A DNA stretch of 64,000 nt from Tribonema minus. Taxonomy: Eukaryota > Sar > Xanthophyceae > Tribonematales > Tribonemataceae. The stretch spans positions 310,001 through 374,000 of the forward strand of contig JAFCMP010000041.1 of the NCBI GenBank assembly GCA_017506865.1. Direction: 5' to 3'. Under the pieces are notes generated by a model. The model had not been told where the DNA came from. It saw nothing but the letters and a program-made list of their open reading frames with translations, and did no database searches. Position numbers and translations under genes: made by a program. Each line of letters begins with the position of its first letter. Position 1 is the stretch's first letter. Below are positions 44,501 through 57,123 of the stretch, piece by piece.

Positions 44501-47170
44501 TCCACATTAACGCTAGGTTTGGCTTTAGGTGAGGGGGAAGTGCAGCACAGCCCTCAACATGCCCATAACCCCCCCCCCCCTGCTACACAGCAAGTATGCG
44601 CAACTCGCGCGGGAAACGGTCAGCAAGGGCTTCTGCACATGCAACATATCACATTGCATTGTACATATAGCCAATACACCTGCAGCAATACCCCCATAGC
44701 ATGATTTGACGTGTAGTATGTGCTGGCGGGCATTTTAATGCCTTGACATGCTGATGTCATTTAATCATGACCTCACTGCCACCCGTGTGCTTCGTTCCAC
44801 AGCTGGTGGTAACCGAGTTTGTGCTGTCTCCAATCATAGCAGCTGCGTCACTTCTGGCCGCCAAACTGCAAGCAAAGGTCTCCAGCAAGGCATTTGTAAA
44901 ACCAGAATTCGAGGTGGCCAAGAACATGGTCAGCCTTCTTTACTTCCAGGTGCTGTGCCTTATGGAGGTATCTTTCAAAAAACACTAAGAACTGATACTT
45001 GTTGAAGTGCTGATATGTTTCAAGTCATTTGGTGGCCTCAGCACAAAGCTCCGCTTGAATGTGCTTGAGGTAAGACAGACCTCATTTGACAGCGCCTTCC
45101 GTTTGCAAGAGACCACATATGGGAAGGGGTAAGTGAATACCAGTGCTGATTATCAGTGTGGCATGCTATAACCAGTGACGGGCCTGCATTATCTATGTTA
45201 GAGATTTTGGCCTCAGAATGCGATATAACAAGCACCATCTCTAGTGTCCGGGCACCGCAGCGTGGCTCTGTGAGTTTAGAGCTCAAATCCGAGAATTCGA
45301 TGAACCACGGTCATATCAACATCAATGACTGCAGCGCACCGGCGTTGTGTTTGCTGTTGTTCATGAATCTGTACTGACAGTGGTGCCTGATGATCCATCG
45401 CATTTATAACAACTGGAACCTCTTATCACATTTGTTTATAACAACAGGACCTCATGTCACATTCTGTGCTTGATTACTTTGACTGAGTATTTTGTCTGTC
45501 CATCGTTGCAATCTCACGGTTGTATCACAACAATAGCCCTGCAGATTTACATGTAAACGATGAGCAGCCCCGCGCAGTGCTGCATTGACATTTTGCATGT
45601 GATGGGGATGGGTGCTAACCCTTATTGTGTCCCTTCCCCATTTCCTATCGCTTACTGCCACTGCCATCACTGCTGCAGGCCTTGATTCTGGCCAGCTTCC
45701 CCTTCTTTCCAATGAGTCCCATATTTGTGACGCTGTTTATGTTCATACGGTGAGTGGACAACTATGAGAGTCTGATTGAGTCTCATGCCCGTCTGTGATA
45801 TTGACATCAGTAGTACTTTTATTAATTTCGCTTCGCGAGGGGCGAGAAAAGCCCTCTCTTTGGATGTGCACTCAATGCAACATTCCTTCTCCGAAGAGAG
45901 ACTCAAACGCAAACAGGCTTCCCCCTCTTCACACTACCACCAACACCCCACAACCAAACCCTACTTAGGGTTGCCCAGCCGCGAGGCACACTTGTCCCAT
46001 CTTGGAAAAGATTTATGCAGGCCTGGGTCGCCTTTGACAGCGCCCAGAACTGAGGACCATGCTGACACGTCTAAATCACACCTCTAGGCAAAATGATCAC
46101 TGGGCACCAGGCACTGGTGCTAAGGGTATCAATGCTGTTGCTACGAAGAGTACTTCAATAATTTCAACTACCTCTACTTTGCTCTCACTGTTCTGATTTT
46201 GCATCTGTTACTACGAGTGTAATGAACTGCAACAAGCAGTGTATATGTATAAACTTACGCCTTGTAGGTTGTAGAACAACTCTTGTACTCCGCTGTTGTG
46301 TACAGTGAGACCTTGTCGCATGTCCGCCCATACCTCAAATCAAGAGCAAGTCAATTTGTCACCAAGAGACACAATGTCTCTCGCTTGTAGACAAGTACTT
46401 CTGGGTATTTACAAGCTCACCCTGTGATAACTTGTACCATCAGCATCAACATTTGTTCTATACGATGCGACACACCTGAGCCTAACCTCCCCCCCCCCCA
46501 TTTCACCCACCTTTCACACTACCACTCTTCCAGGTTCAAAACGGAGAAGTTCTTCCTGCTGCGCTACCAGAGCAAGCCCAAGCGCCCGTGGCGCGCGGCA
46601 GACGCGGGCGCTTTCTTTGTCAAGTTCTATCTTGCGACCTTCATCGTCCTTGGCGTCAGCATGACCTACGTGGCCATCTCCAGCACAACCTTCCCACGTC
46701 AGTGCTCAACACAGGACGAGACCACCGCCCTGTGCTCCGCGCCACTCGACGCCGCAACCGACACGTGCCCTCTGGACAGCAGCAGCAGATTCTACGACTG
46801 GTTCCAGAGCGCCGAGAACTGTCCGGAGGGGTACCCCAAGTGCATCTGCGAGGGCACCCTTGCCTGTGGCGCGTTCTCAGAGTCGCAGTCCATGTGGTAC
46901 GTCGCTGACGCAGCGCTCCGCAACGTCTACGCATTGGGGTATGTATACGCGCTATTCGCGGATCATATGGCGGTTGCCTGGGCGCTTGTCCTGGCACTGT
47001 TCTGGGCGAGAATCTTTCGCGGCAACGCGCTGGTGACCGCCGCGACTGCAGCCGCAGACCGCGAGCGCGGCCTGGTGAATGAGGTTGGGGTGCTGCAGGC
47101 CAAGGTCAGAAAGCAGGCGAGGCAGATAGAGAAGCTGGAGGTGCAAGCCGGGCTGCAAGGGGGGGGGTAG
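38521..47170 (+). CDS. Transmembrane channel-like (TMC) family protein
   Basis: TMC proteins are multi-pass membrane proteins related to anoctamins and OSCA channels; animal members are pore subunits of mechanosensory channels. Ten exons close in phase: 38521-38883, 39866-39984, 40442-40651, 41265-41655, 42021-42299, 42913-42984, 43666-43830, 44803-44967, 45679-45749 and 46534-47170, giving 823 aa. The N-terminal 120 residues are a charged coiled coil. TMC hallmarks follow: IQARFGDSVASYFLFCRW ahead of TM1, several hydrophobic segments (FWIIGVIPTFMVYSSF; VVYMALQLAAWYAIVLLTAS), and the conserved block FEVAKNMVSLLYFQVLCLME. After that come SPIFVTLFMFIRFKTEKFFL and RPWRAADAGAFFVKFY. A Cys-rich extracytoplasmic loop (46710-46890) and a final coiled coil (AKVRKQARQIEKLEVQ) end the protein. 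A 21-bp tandem duplication lies in an intron near 44278-44320. Confidence 0.85.
40717..40730. repeat. Interstitial telomere-like motif in TMC intron 3
   Basis: TTAGGGTTAGGGTT, just over two units. Confidence 0.5.
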
Positions 47171-47812
47171 GTGGGCAGCTCAATTGTGTACTGAAGCTCA
47201 CCGCAATTGACAACAGAGACAGCAGAGAATGTGCTGTGCCAGCAGCAGCGACGACAGTCAAGATGCTGTAGCCAAAAATAGCTTGCTGAGGCAGCAGTGG
47301 CAATGATCTTACTGGCAAGATGCATTCACTCACCTGTCCAGCACTGCAAAACACATCATGAATCTGGCCTGAACAGCAGGAAGCAGCGGTCTTGGCACCA
47401 CCACCATACAATGTGTGCTTGCTATTCAGTAAAACCCAAGGCCACATCAAAGGCGCCATGGAGTCACCTTTCAAGCCAGGATTTTGCACATGAGAGCATG
47501 CCGCAACAGCCCTCACTGGCGTGCATGATGCAAGTCGTACACACACGTACTTGGCAGTATGACAGCATGTGATGCAGTACATACATCAAGATTCATTCTT
47601 TACTTGATGTCGTCTTCTCTTTTGCTGTGCATGCTGCCGCACGTGCTGGATCATTGGCACTGGTTGCATATATGTACATAGTTGAGCAGCTGCACAGAGG
47701 TCACTCAAATAGTCTGTTGATAGCATTTACCTGTGACTTGGAGGGTATCTCTCAAGAGGCCACCCAGACGCAAGTGCATCGCATACCAACACATAATGCA
47801 CGCTATCCAGGT

Positions 47813-48242
47813 GTGCCTGGTGTGTGGACAGCCCACGCGGGGCGGCGGCGATGAGTTCGGGCACAGAAACAGGGTGTGCCGGAACGAGAACTGCGCTCTC
47901 GCTCAGGCGGCGGAGGGGGGGGTTGCTGTCATCGACCGCGACACCAATGCGCGTGCCAACCTCGGCATGCGCGGCGTCTATGCCACGTGCGGCGTCGATG
48001 ACATCATCCCGGGGTATGTCCCGGCGGATCAAGAAGAGGAGGAGGACACCGAAGAGGAGGAAAGCGACGAGGAGGACGACGATGAGGAGGACGGCGACGA
48101 GGAAGACGACGAGGAGGAGGATGGCGAGGAGGGCGGCGACGTTGACGAGGGCGGTGATGGGGCAGGGGGGGGCGTCGATGACGGGGAGGGCGGTGGTGAC
48201 GAGGAGGGGGTCGACGAGGAGGGGGATGCCATAATGGCATGA
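47813..48242 (+). pseudogene. Fanzor/TnpB-like C-terminal fragment (copy C)
   Basis: It encodes CLVCGQPTRGGGDEFGHRNR, then VCRNENC, VIDRDTNARANLG and the Asp/Glu/Gly tail ending DAIMA. The whole zinc ribbon and DRDxNA motif are present, but nothing of the helical or RuvC-II region. An ATG upstream at about 47733 keeps the frame open through unrelated sequence, so a short chimeric protein is possible but unlikely to be functional. Confidence 0.6.
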
Positions 48243-48587
48243 GGGGCAGTATTAAGGTTATGCAGCGGGGGTGGGGTGGGGGGGGGGGGGGGGGGGGACA
48301 GGCACGGGGGTTTGTCACGCGGTGTGCGGGACTGCCGCAGCAGTACACTTCACCAGTCACTCATGCAAAAGCAGCAGACACAGGGTAGAAGTAGTGTACA
48401 TGCTGCATTTGTGTTTGCAGGCGGGCGGGCAGTAGCACAATGCTCTACCCCCGCCAGAATTCTGGGCTGGTGTGCCTTCGGGCCTTGGTCACCAAGGAAA
48501 CTTGAGTACCAAACGGACGTTGCGACGTCTGCGCTGGCCAAGGGCTATCTGCTGTTCGCAGCCTGCGGCAGCATGCCCTCATAATGA
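47813..48587 (+). mobile_element. Fanzor/TnpB-like repeat, copy C
   Basis: This 775-bp copy begins at the GTGCCTGGTGTGTGG that encodes the first Cys pair of the zinc ribbon, 16 bp further 5' than copy A, and ends at the shared …CCCTCATAATGA. Upstream sequence is unrelated to copy B. Flanks show no clear target-site duplication. The acidic microsatellite is a hybrid of the patterns seen in copies A and B. Confidence 0.8.
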
Positions 48588-49328
48588 CATGCCAGATGCC
48601 TGACCATTATCGATTAGTTTATTGGACATTGTGTCCTGCGCTGTTTGATACTTGCACTTGATCAACGGGCAGACTGGTGTGTTCTGTGTCTGTGTGTCCT
48701 GAGCCTGAGCTAAGCTTTGGTCATACACATGCATACAGAGTTTCATCCTGGGTGCAGGCCAAGCTCACAAATGATGGAGCTTAAAAAGTCAGGCAAGGCT
48801 AACCTTGACTGAACCTTCGTCGTTGTACGCATGCACCTGGTGAACACATGCACAACAGACACACACTTGCCGTGCTGTGCCTGGAGGTGTTGAGCGCGTA
48901 CTATGATGCATTTTCACATATGTGCCTGCCTAGCATAATGGCCAGTGACCATGAATGGCGGACTTCTGATGTCGGTGAATGTGATGATAAGAAGTGTACA
49001 GCAGCTTCGACTTGATGGCAAAGGCCCATAGAAGCCAACATGCTGCGTGCTACACAAGGCACGCTGCATGCATCGCAAACAAGCTCTGTCACACGCAGAC
49101 ACAAGCGCACACAACACATCATGCAAGCTCAATCATGCATGGGATTGCAGCACACGTCACCAATTCCAGCGGCGAGAAAGCCCAGGAAAAAGAAAGCCTT
49201 GATCGCAATGCTGGTGTCTGGGGTGTGCATTGTTTGATGCAGGCAGCGGCGGTGGACGGTGAGCCCAACCTCAACTCCAAGCCCAACTGCAACTCTGAGC
49301 GCGAAGCTGCAGCAGCAGCAGCAGCGCT

Positions 49329-52300
49329 CTACGAGTCCTTCTTCTCAGACGTCTTCTTTATGCCGCGCAGGCGCCCGGTGCGGCGGGCCGCGATGAGGCC
49401 CACCTTCTGACCCGCGCTGGCCAGCCTCTTGGTGGTGGAGGGGTGGCCGATGTGCTGGTGGTTACCACCACCGTGGGGGTGCTCCACGGGGTTCATGGCC
49501 ACACCACGCACGCGCGGCCACTCGTTGCGCTTGACGCGGTACTTGTGGTACGCGCGGCCGGCCTTGAGCAGGGGCTTGTCCGTGCGGCCGCCGCCCGCGA
49601 TGATGCCCACCATGGCGCGGCAGTTGGAGAAGATGGTCTTCTTGGAGCCGGAGGGAAGGCGGATCTGGCAGAAAGGGAAGGAGGGGTGGGGGGGCGTCAA
49701 GTTCAAGTATAAATTACCGGATAAGCAGCGCGACCTGGGTGGTGCCCCATGAGCTCATCAAGGGACAGTGAAGAGGAAGAAGATACTCATTCGTCATGAC
49801 ATCATTCTGCAAGAATAGCTGACAGGATACTCATTCATCATGACATCATTCTGTAAGAATAGCTGACACGAGCTGCGTAGCTACATACGCATCACACACC
49901 CTTGCCCTGGTCACCAGAGAGAACAACGACAGACTCGCCAAAGTGGATCAACACACAACATATGTGACACAAACTCTCCCGAATCATGTACGCCTGCATT
50001 GACAATGTTTCAAATTGAGCAAACAAGTGAATGACAAAATGGTGTAAGATACATACCTTGGTGGTGCCCTTGTCCTCGTCGTGGGTGACGACAACGGCGT
50101 AGTCGCCAGAGCAACGCGCAAGGGACCCGCGGTCGCCGGGGCGGGACTCCACGTTGCAGATCACAGACCCCTCAGGCATGGAGCCGACGGGCAGGATGTT
50201 GCCAACGGTGAGCTGGGCTGTAGCGGCAGGCAGACACAGTTGAAGTTGCGTCAACGTAGCGTAGAGATGAGGTAGCAGTGTGTGTTGATGACAGGACTGA
50301 GTGTGGTGCTGTCAGTCGGGAGAGGGTCACAGGCGTGACTGCATTGACACTGCAAAGAAGAGGGCAGCGAAATCCAACAATAACCAGAGAGGAGCGCTGA
50401 CTGCAGTGAGAAACTGGCAAGACAGAGAGCGACAGCATGATGCGTACAGAATATGCTGATGCATGGGACTGCATGAGGTTTGCAGGCAACATCTGCATGC
50501 TGGGTTCATGCAACACTGCATGTCGCTCAGACGCCTGCACATGGAATGAATTGCTGAGGCTCAAGACTGCCTGCTGCATTTCATCAACAGAGTAAAGCGA
50601 GAACTTGTAGCTGTAGCTGCAACTAACCACACTTGCCACAGAGCAAAGTGAAAACAGCCATATGCCTAGCAATACATCATAATGCTCCCGCTAGCGTCTA
50701 TGAGGCCTGAAGCGCCAAAAGCAGGCCCACCACGGTGTGCATACCACGAAACACGCACCGAACCTATCACGAATGCACGTGACAACTTCAACTGAGTGAC
50801 ACTCACGCCGGGCCGCTCTCAAGTTCCGAATCCAGTCCAATGACGCACGTGACGTGACACAGCAGAGTGTGAGACATCGCAATGGCTGTTCGCGGGTGCC
50901 ACCCATACGGGCTGTTCGCGGGAGCCACCCATACGAGCTGTTAGCGGGAGCCACCCATAACATAGCCGTGGATCACAGCCGCTTGTGTGCAAGTTGCCCC
51001 ATGCCAAAGCACTCAGGGAACCCCGCTCTGCGCAACTCTGATAAAGAGGCACAAGGAAAAACTGGGGGCGCTCGCAGCAGCACCAGCAAACCGTGAGGCT
51101 GCATGTGCTGAAGCACGGCCATCCAGTGTGTCCCTATGACTGTGGTCACGGAGCAACGCGGAGGGAGCTCCCTGAGCAATGCAGCACGGGGCAACACAAG
51201 CGGGGATCGCGCCTCAAGGCAAAAGACGGTGACGCAGCATGCGCTGGCGTCACTGTCGCAGGCGCTGGTAATCACGGCATTGCTCAGTCAGTCACCGAGT
51301 GAGTGACTCGCGAATGACTCGCAGACGACTCGAGCGCTGAATCCCTCACTGACCCTTCTTGCCGCAGTAGATGAACATGCCAGTGTACATGCCCTCGGCG
51401 GCCACGATGAGCTCGTTGTCCTTCTTGTACTCGTAGGGGTTCTGGAACTGGATCTTGGCAATGGGCGCGCCACGTGCGGGCTCGTGGATGATCTCCTTCA
51501 CAACGCCCTTGATGTAGCCGTGCCTAGAAAAAGTGACAACGGCAAGGTAGCGAGTGTCAGTGGCTGTGCGAAGCTTCAAAGCGAGTATGGATAGGTGCAG
51601 ATGTGACAAAAGTGCTGGCGATAAAGAAAGTGAGTGGGTCATCATCTCCTGGGTAATTGGTGAAGGCTGCGATGCAACAGAAAACACGGTGTGCCGCAGT
51701 AAGTCTGTAGCACACAAATGGCGCATCTACAAGGTAGCTGTGACTAATTCCATTTGAAATGCCCTTGACAGAAGTAGGCGTACCCTCACCTGATGGTGGC
51801 AGCTCAGCATGCAAAATAAGTGTGTTTATAGATGCAAATTGCCAAGCATTGAGTTGAGTATCTGCCAAATGCCAAGCTTTCGGTGCCATGAAAGCACCTG
51901 AGCACGCTCTGAGCTGATACATGACTTCAGGTGGAGATATGAATGTTGTGAAGACGCAGCCAGTGGCCTGCTAATGCAGGGTACCCAAGAAAAGCGGAGT
52001 TGCCATGTGTCCTACGACTGCATCTGCTTTCGTGCTCGACAGCCAACCCAGCCTTCGGAGTGAGAACAACGACACGAGTCGACACATTTAAGAGCACCGG
52101 CAATGCTTGCAGGCAATAAAGCAGATGAGCGCCGACCCAGATTTTGAATACGTCGATGCACTGGCCCAGCCCAGGCAGGCCCAGGCAACACTGAGATATA
52201 AATGGTCCCCTAAGCAGCTGGACAAGCACTTGCAGGAGTATCAGCGACCACCAACGACGTCGCAAACGTCAACAGCACAATGATGAGCCGCACCAGCCTC

Positions 52301-52600
52301 TTGTGCGACTCAAACATCCTCATTGGCTACCATCAGCAAGACCAGCAGGACAAAATTGTTGCACTGGGCACCAGGGTGCCCAGAGCAAAAGAGCGGCTGC
52401 AGAAACCAAAATAACGCAACCTGTAACACGATCCCACCTCTACATTGCGCTTAGCTTAGCCCTACAGTCCTAGGCCTTACAAAAACCCACCTCTCGGCAT
52501 AGTCGAGCTTGCGAAGCTTGACGGGGCCCTTCCGCAGGCGAGTGTGGGACGTGAAAACAGTCCCTCTGCCTTTACGGCAGCCCCTGATAACCTTACCCAT
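49329..52600 (-). CDS. RPL8: Cytosolic ribosomal protein uL2 (RPL8)
   Basis: uL2 is a core large-subunit protein next to the peptidyl-transferase centre. Four exons close in phase: 52600-52491, 51523-51354, 50217-50057 and 49664-49329, giving 258 aa, the usual eukaryotic length. The protein starts [19 protein letters not shown] and includes [60 protein letters not shown] and [20 protein letters not shown], which holds the conserved His of the bacterial GGGxGxH loop. The intron between exons 3 and 4 carries a 44-bp tandem duplication (about 49785-49870). The intron between exons 2 and 3 carries three copies of a GCTGTTCGCGGGAGCCACCC unit (about 50886-50958). Confidence 0.95.
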
Positions 52601-52675
52601 GCTCCCTCAGCCTAGCCAGTCTGCACACCAACAGACCAAGTGACCATACAATTCCTCCAAATCACTCGAGTCAAA
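52601..52675. promoter_or_regulatory. 75-bp divergent promoter, uL2 / PILS carrier
   Basis: Only 75 bp separates the ATG of uL2 (-) from the first ATG of the carrier (+). Both core promoters and 5' leaders must overlap here, unless the carrier starts at a later ATG (52743) or either gene has an upstream non-coding exon. Confidence 0.5.
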
Positions 52676-55600
52676 ATGCCGAGTACCAATAGAGTGATTG
52701 AACTGGCAGTTGCAGTTGACTCCTGCTGCAAAGCCCTTCGCATGAAGGCCAGGAGATGCCCAGCTGCAGCGCTGCTGGCCTGTGCTGCGTCAATCCTCCA
52801 TCGCGCTGATGGTTTTGCAGATACCAGCTTTTCAGCACGACCTATACACCGCCAGTGCAGACATTCTACGTTCTCGAGCTCCGCACTCGCATGGGGAGGT
52901 GGCAGGGGATTGCAGCATGGGCCTCATGCCACAAGGATGGTCGTCCCTTTTCTGCTGCAGCAGCCTGCTGCAATGAGGATACCACAGTCGAGAAAGCGTT
53001 CCCGTGTGGTAATGTCCATGTCCATGCCCCCCCTATTCCTGCAGCCCACGGTCGTTGCTTCATCTGTAAGAGCCGTGGCAGAGCTCCTTACATGCTGCGT
53101 CTTTGGCGTTACAGCCGCAAAGAAGGGAGTTCTGACGCCAACAAATGTGTCCGCGCTCTCACAGGTACGTGCCTGTGCAGGTGGCATGCACATTGCACTT
53201 GATTGCTCTTATCTAACACTTTACGCAAGCTACGCTTTCTGAAGCGCTAGCGAACACAAAATTTATCCGGCGTCCTGGTGTATGCTGATTGAATCAGGCT
53301 CGCCATTGTTGTCTTCACCTGTGTGTCCGTTTGTGTTGGCCCACAGATCGTGTACAACATATTCCTGCCCAGCCTGCTACTGGTGAACGTTGCGGAGACT
53401 GCCATCAGCCAGCCCCTGTCAACGTTGCTGCCCATACCTCTGTTTGCGTGGGCGCAAATATTTATTGGCTACAAAATCGCAAGGCTCACGATGAAGGTGC
53501 TGAGGATCGAGCCCACCACCGAAGAAGGCCGGGAAGTACAGGTCAGCGCTCAGGGTCAGACAGATGTACATAGCAAGTGCTGCCCAGATGCGGGCTGCGA
53601 TGGAGCACCTGCTACGACTTGTGGGTATGCTTTTTGTTAACCTCGCAGGCAGCACGGCTACATATGCATGATGTGGTCAGCCTACGCACTTTGGTGTTGA
53701 CTCTTGTGTTGCCAATCTCAGTCAACGTGTGTGCCCTTCGAACCTACTGCACTCTTACTTGCCAAACTGGCAGCGGAGTTTATATCCCTGTTTGGGATGG
53801 CTCAACCCTGTAGTGGTGATGTGCATAGAATGTGCCTGCTGGATTCTCGTGCCCCACCAAACACACCACTCACCAACGGCTTTTATGCACACTTGCCACA
53901 CAGGTTTGCTCAGCCTTTGGCAACTCCGGCATCCTGCCCCTGCTATTCGTCAATGCTCTATTCCGTGCGCACCCGGATCCAACAGTGCTGCCGCGCGCCA
54001 TCGCCTACATCTCTTTCTTCCTCATGGGCTGGAGCCCTGCATTCTGGACAGTGGGCTACAGAACGCTCACAACAGGCATCGAGCCGGAAAACGAGGAGGA
54101 GCCAGCACTTGCAGCTGGCAGCACTGCCACAGCAGCAGGCAGCCAGGCCACGGTAGCAGCAGCTGGAGCTGTGGATGACAGCAGCGCTGCAGGCAGCAGT
54201 GCAGGGAGAGCGCGCCTCTCCGACCGACGTTCTATCAGCGCAGGCGGCGAACCTGCAGTACCTGTTGCCGCCGCTGCTGCTGCCTCACCTGAGCAGCAGC
54301 CAATCCAACAGCAACGTACAGTTGTTCAGCAGGCGCTGAGCAAGGCACAAACTGCGCTGGCGTCGCCCGCACTCAAGCGAATCTTGAGCCCGCCCATTGT
54401 GGCCTGCCTGGTTGGACTCACAGTGGGCATCAGCAGTCCACTGCGGTGGCTGCTCACGGACAGCAACGCTCCGCTAGCGTTCTTGTGGAACTCTATTAAG
54501 GTGCTTGCAGCGGCGTACACTCCCTCTGGAATACTGGTACTGGCGGGATCGCTGGCGAATGCGAAGCCGCAGAACATATGGACCAAGGCGACTGCTAAAA
54601 AGGTGAACTAGCGAGCGTACTGATGTTGAGCACCAGTGTACCGTTTTGGATCCTATAACATGCGCTGTGAGCCTTGATATCGTCATGCACAGAATTGGCA
54701 TCGGCTCGAGTGCACCACCTTTGCAGTTCTTGCATCAATACCGCTGATGACTATTCAGGGCCATTGCACTTCATCTGCTAGTCTGGTAGAAGTCAGAAAT
54801 CTGTTGCACGGGCATGCCAGTGCTGCATTGAACGCGTCGGTCAGATTGGCAATAATAAATCTTGGTGGCAATATGTTTTGTGCACTTGATGACATGGTGA
54901 TGCTCAGCCAACTAGGGTTAAGTCAGATGTTATCAGCGTGTCAACCTTCAAGCACTCACAACTATTGTGATGATTGTCACATCTGGCATCACCAGAGCCA
55001 CGCGTTTGATGAAACTTGACAGTCTGCTCCAGACTCGAAGTTGCAGGCTGCAGTCATGATTGTGGCACACAGTGCATTGGCTCATGAATCATGATCAAGA
55101 CCGGAACTCGACGCCACTCATGCCATGTCCCACCGCCTTGTGTTTGGTCAGATTGCCGCCATCAGCATGGCACGCTGGCTCCTGCTGCCGATTGCAACTG
55201 GTGCCCTATTGCTGGGCTGTGTGAAGGCCCGCATCGTGCCCCGTGATCCCGCCCTTCTCTTCGTGCTCATGATGGAGGTGATGGCACAATCATAACTTTT
55301 TTTACCAGATGTCAAATCATTTATTGCATCATGTGTTCATGAATATGGCAATGACGCAAAGTGCAGGTCAGGATGAATGCCATACCACAGAAGAAACTTG
55401 AGTTACACAATGTTGTGTTCATCAGTATTTGAGGTTCAAGCACCTGAGTCAATGTCACCAATCTACCGGCTTTGATTGTACGTGCAGTAGCGTTTTGTGT
55501 TCGTGTCCGCATTAAAGTGTCTGAGGGCGCGCTCGCATTCAAACAATGCAGTTCTTGGGGTGTAGGCTGAGTAAATCTCGCATGTCAAATGCTATATAAT

Positions 55601-56271
55601 GCGCATGTCCGTTCGTTGAAGAACGAGAATAAATACAGAAGCGCCTGTCCAACCCTCTTAGCATGCCTCCAGTGCGGAGGGCAAAAGTTGAAGCGGACAG
55701 TACCGGGACAGTCAGTTACAACATATGTTGCACCAATGCGAGGCCTTCAGTAATGAGGGCCAGGGGCATGTTGCAAATACTTGACATACTGCTTTGCCAC
55801 GTGCGGCTTGTGACAATTGACCTGGGACTCCAGTTTCAATCACTCGTGACTCAACTCGTGAGTGCCACTGTAGAGTGTCTGCCCTCACCACCTTGTTTTG
55901 AGCAAGTTGCTCATGTCGATGAGAACATGTGCGCATGAGGCATCCTGTAGCTGTTGTGAAGTTTAGCAGATGCAGCAATTTGATCTCAGTTCCTCCACGC
56001 AGCCCATGGTCATGAGACTTACATGTGGCCCGACACACGTTTCACGAACATTGCATAGTGTTTGCTCAAACACCACACACTTCCGTGCTCGCCTGCTTAT
56101 TCACAGGCTGCCATGCCGCCAGCACAGAACAGCGTCATCATCCTTCAGGTGTCTGGCCTGCGCAACGCAGCTGGGCGAATAGCCCGCTCCCTGTGCATTT
56201 TTTACCTGGTGGGCGTGTTGCCCATCAGTGCGCTGCTTACAGTGTTCCTGCAGGCCTGTGGCCTATCGTAG
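52676..56271 (+). CDS. PIN-like / PILS auxin-efflux-carrier-family membrane protein with plastid-type presequence
   Basis: The membrane transport family (Pfam Mem_trans) includes PIN and PILS auxin carriers, with ten helices in two five-helix bundles. Five exons close in phase: 52676-53164, 53347-53541, 53904-54602, 55152-55277 and 56107-56271, giving 557 aa. Family features are VCSAFGNSGILPLLFVNALF, LPRAIAYISFFLMGWSPAFW, a long polar Ala/Gln loop, and ILSPPIVACLVGLTVGISSP. These are followed by PSGILVLAGSLA, MARWLLLPIATGALLLGCVK and EAAMPPAQNSVIILQVSGL. The N-terminus has a signal-like core (AAALLACAASILHRADGFAD) and an S/R/H-rich stretch, suggesting targeting to a complex plastid or the secretory path. 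The start could be 52676 or 52743; both keep the presequence. The substrate is not readable from sequence. Confidence 0.85.
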
Positions 56272-57123
56272 CACGTCGATCCCGATTTTGCATGTTACAT
56301 GCCTCCTCTGGCGAGTCACTGATAATACACAATGTGTCGCCTAGTCTGCGTTGCGCTGCTGTCCCCGTATGTGTTTGTGCTGAACATTGCGCTTTGCAGG
56401 TGTGCCGCACATGCAAGTGCGCTGCGTTGATGATGCAAGCTGCCATTAACCCAAACAGTGTGCATGCCCTGCAGACCATGGATTGGTGCAATGGGCTGGC
56501 CTGAGCACTTGCCTGCACTTTGTGCTGCACGCGACATGCAGCAAAGATTTTAAATGTTATCCTGCCCTGCTCACGTATCTGTGACCGGAGGTTGCATTGC
56601 TCTGCTTGTCACCTGCTGCGCACTTGTAGAAAGGTATGCATGCACTGCAATCAGCCATGATCCAAAGTACATTCATTAATTCTTTAGGGCGCAACATATA
56701 ATTCAACATGCGTGCGCTGTAACAAGCACTGCGCACCGCCACCTCAGACACCAATTGTCGCTCGTGTCAACAAGCTTCGTATGCTCAGTGCTTTGCACAA
56801 CAAAACTGAGGTGGAACATCTGCACATTCACTTGCACGTGCCTGCACACAGCTCAGAGAGTTGGTCAAATGATATGGGGTGTTAACAAGCGTAGGTAGCG
56901 TGGTAGAATGGCCTGTTGTGCATGAAAACCTCAAATGCGTTTGAGTGTGCATTTTAACATCATGCATGCTCTCGGGGGGGCTGAGCTGGTTTGCCTTCTG
57001 AAAGTGCACTTTTAGACGACGTCTTTTTCCTCAATTCCTAACCAACCCTAATAGCGCGTGCACAAGATCGGAGATGACTTTCAGGTGATCACACTACACG
57101 CCCGTATACCAACACCAGCCACG
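56272..57123. other. Intergenic, no gene seen
   Basis: This separates the carrier's stop codon from the glutamine synthetase start (same strand). No recognisable feature. Confidence 0.55.

Larger units (their letters stand above)
47171..49328. other. Convergent intergenic region with Fanzor copy C
   Basis: It lies between the TMC and uL2 stop codons. Apart from the repeat at 47813-48587 I see no gene; frames here have tRNA-less, low-information sequence with many ATGCATG words. Confidence 0.55.

Noticed and set aside
45810-45880. Possible plastid-derived insertion (TTTCGCTTCGCGAGGGGCGAG)
   Set aside because: A short AT/GC switch only, with no recognisable plastid gene.
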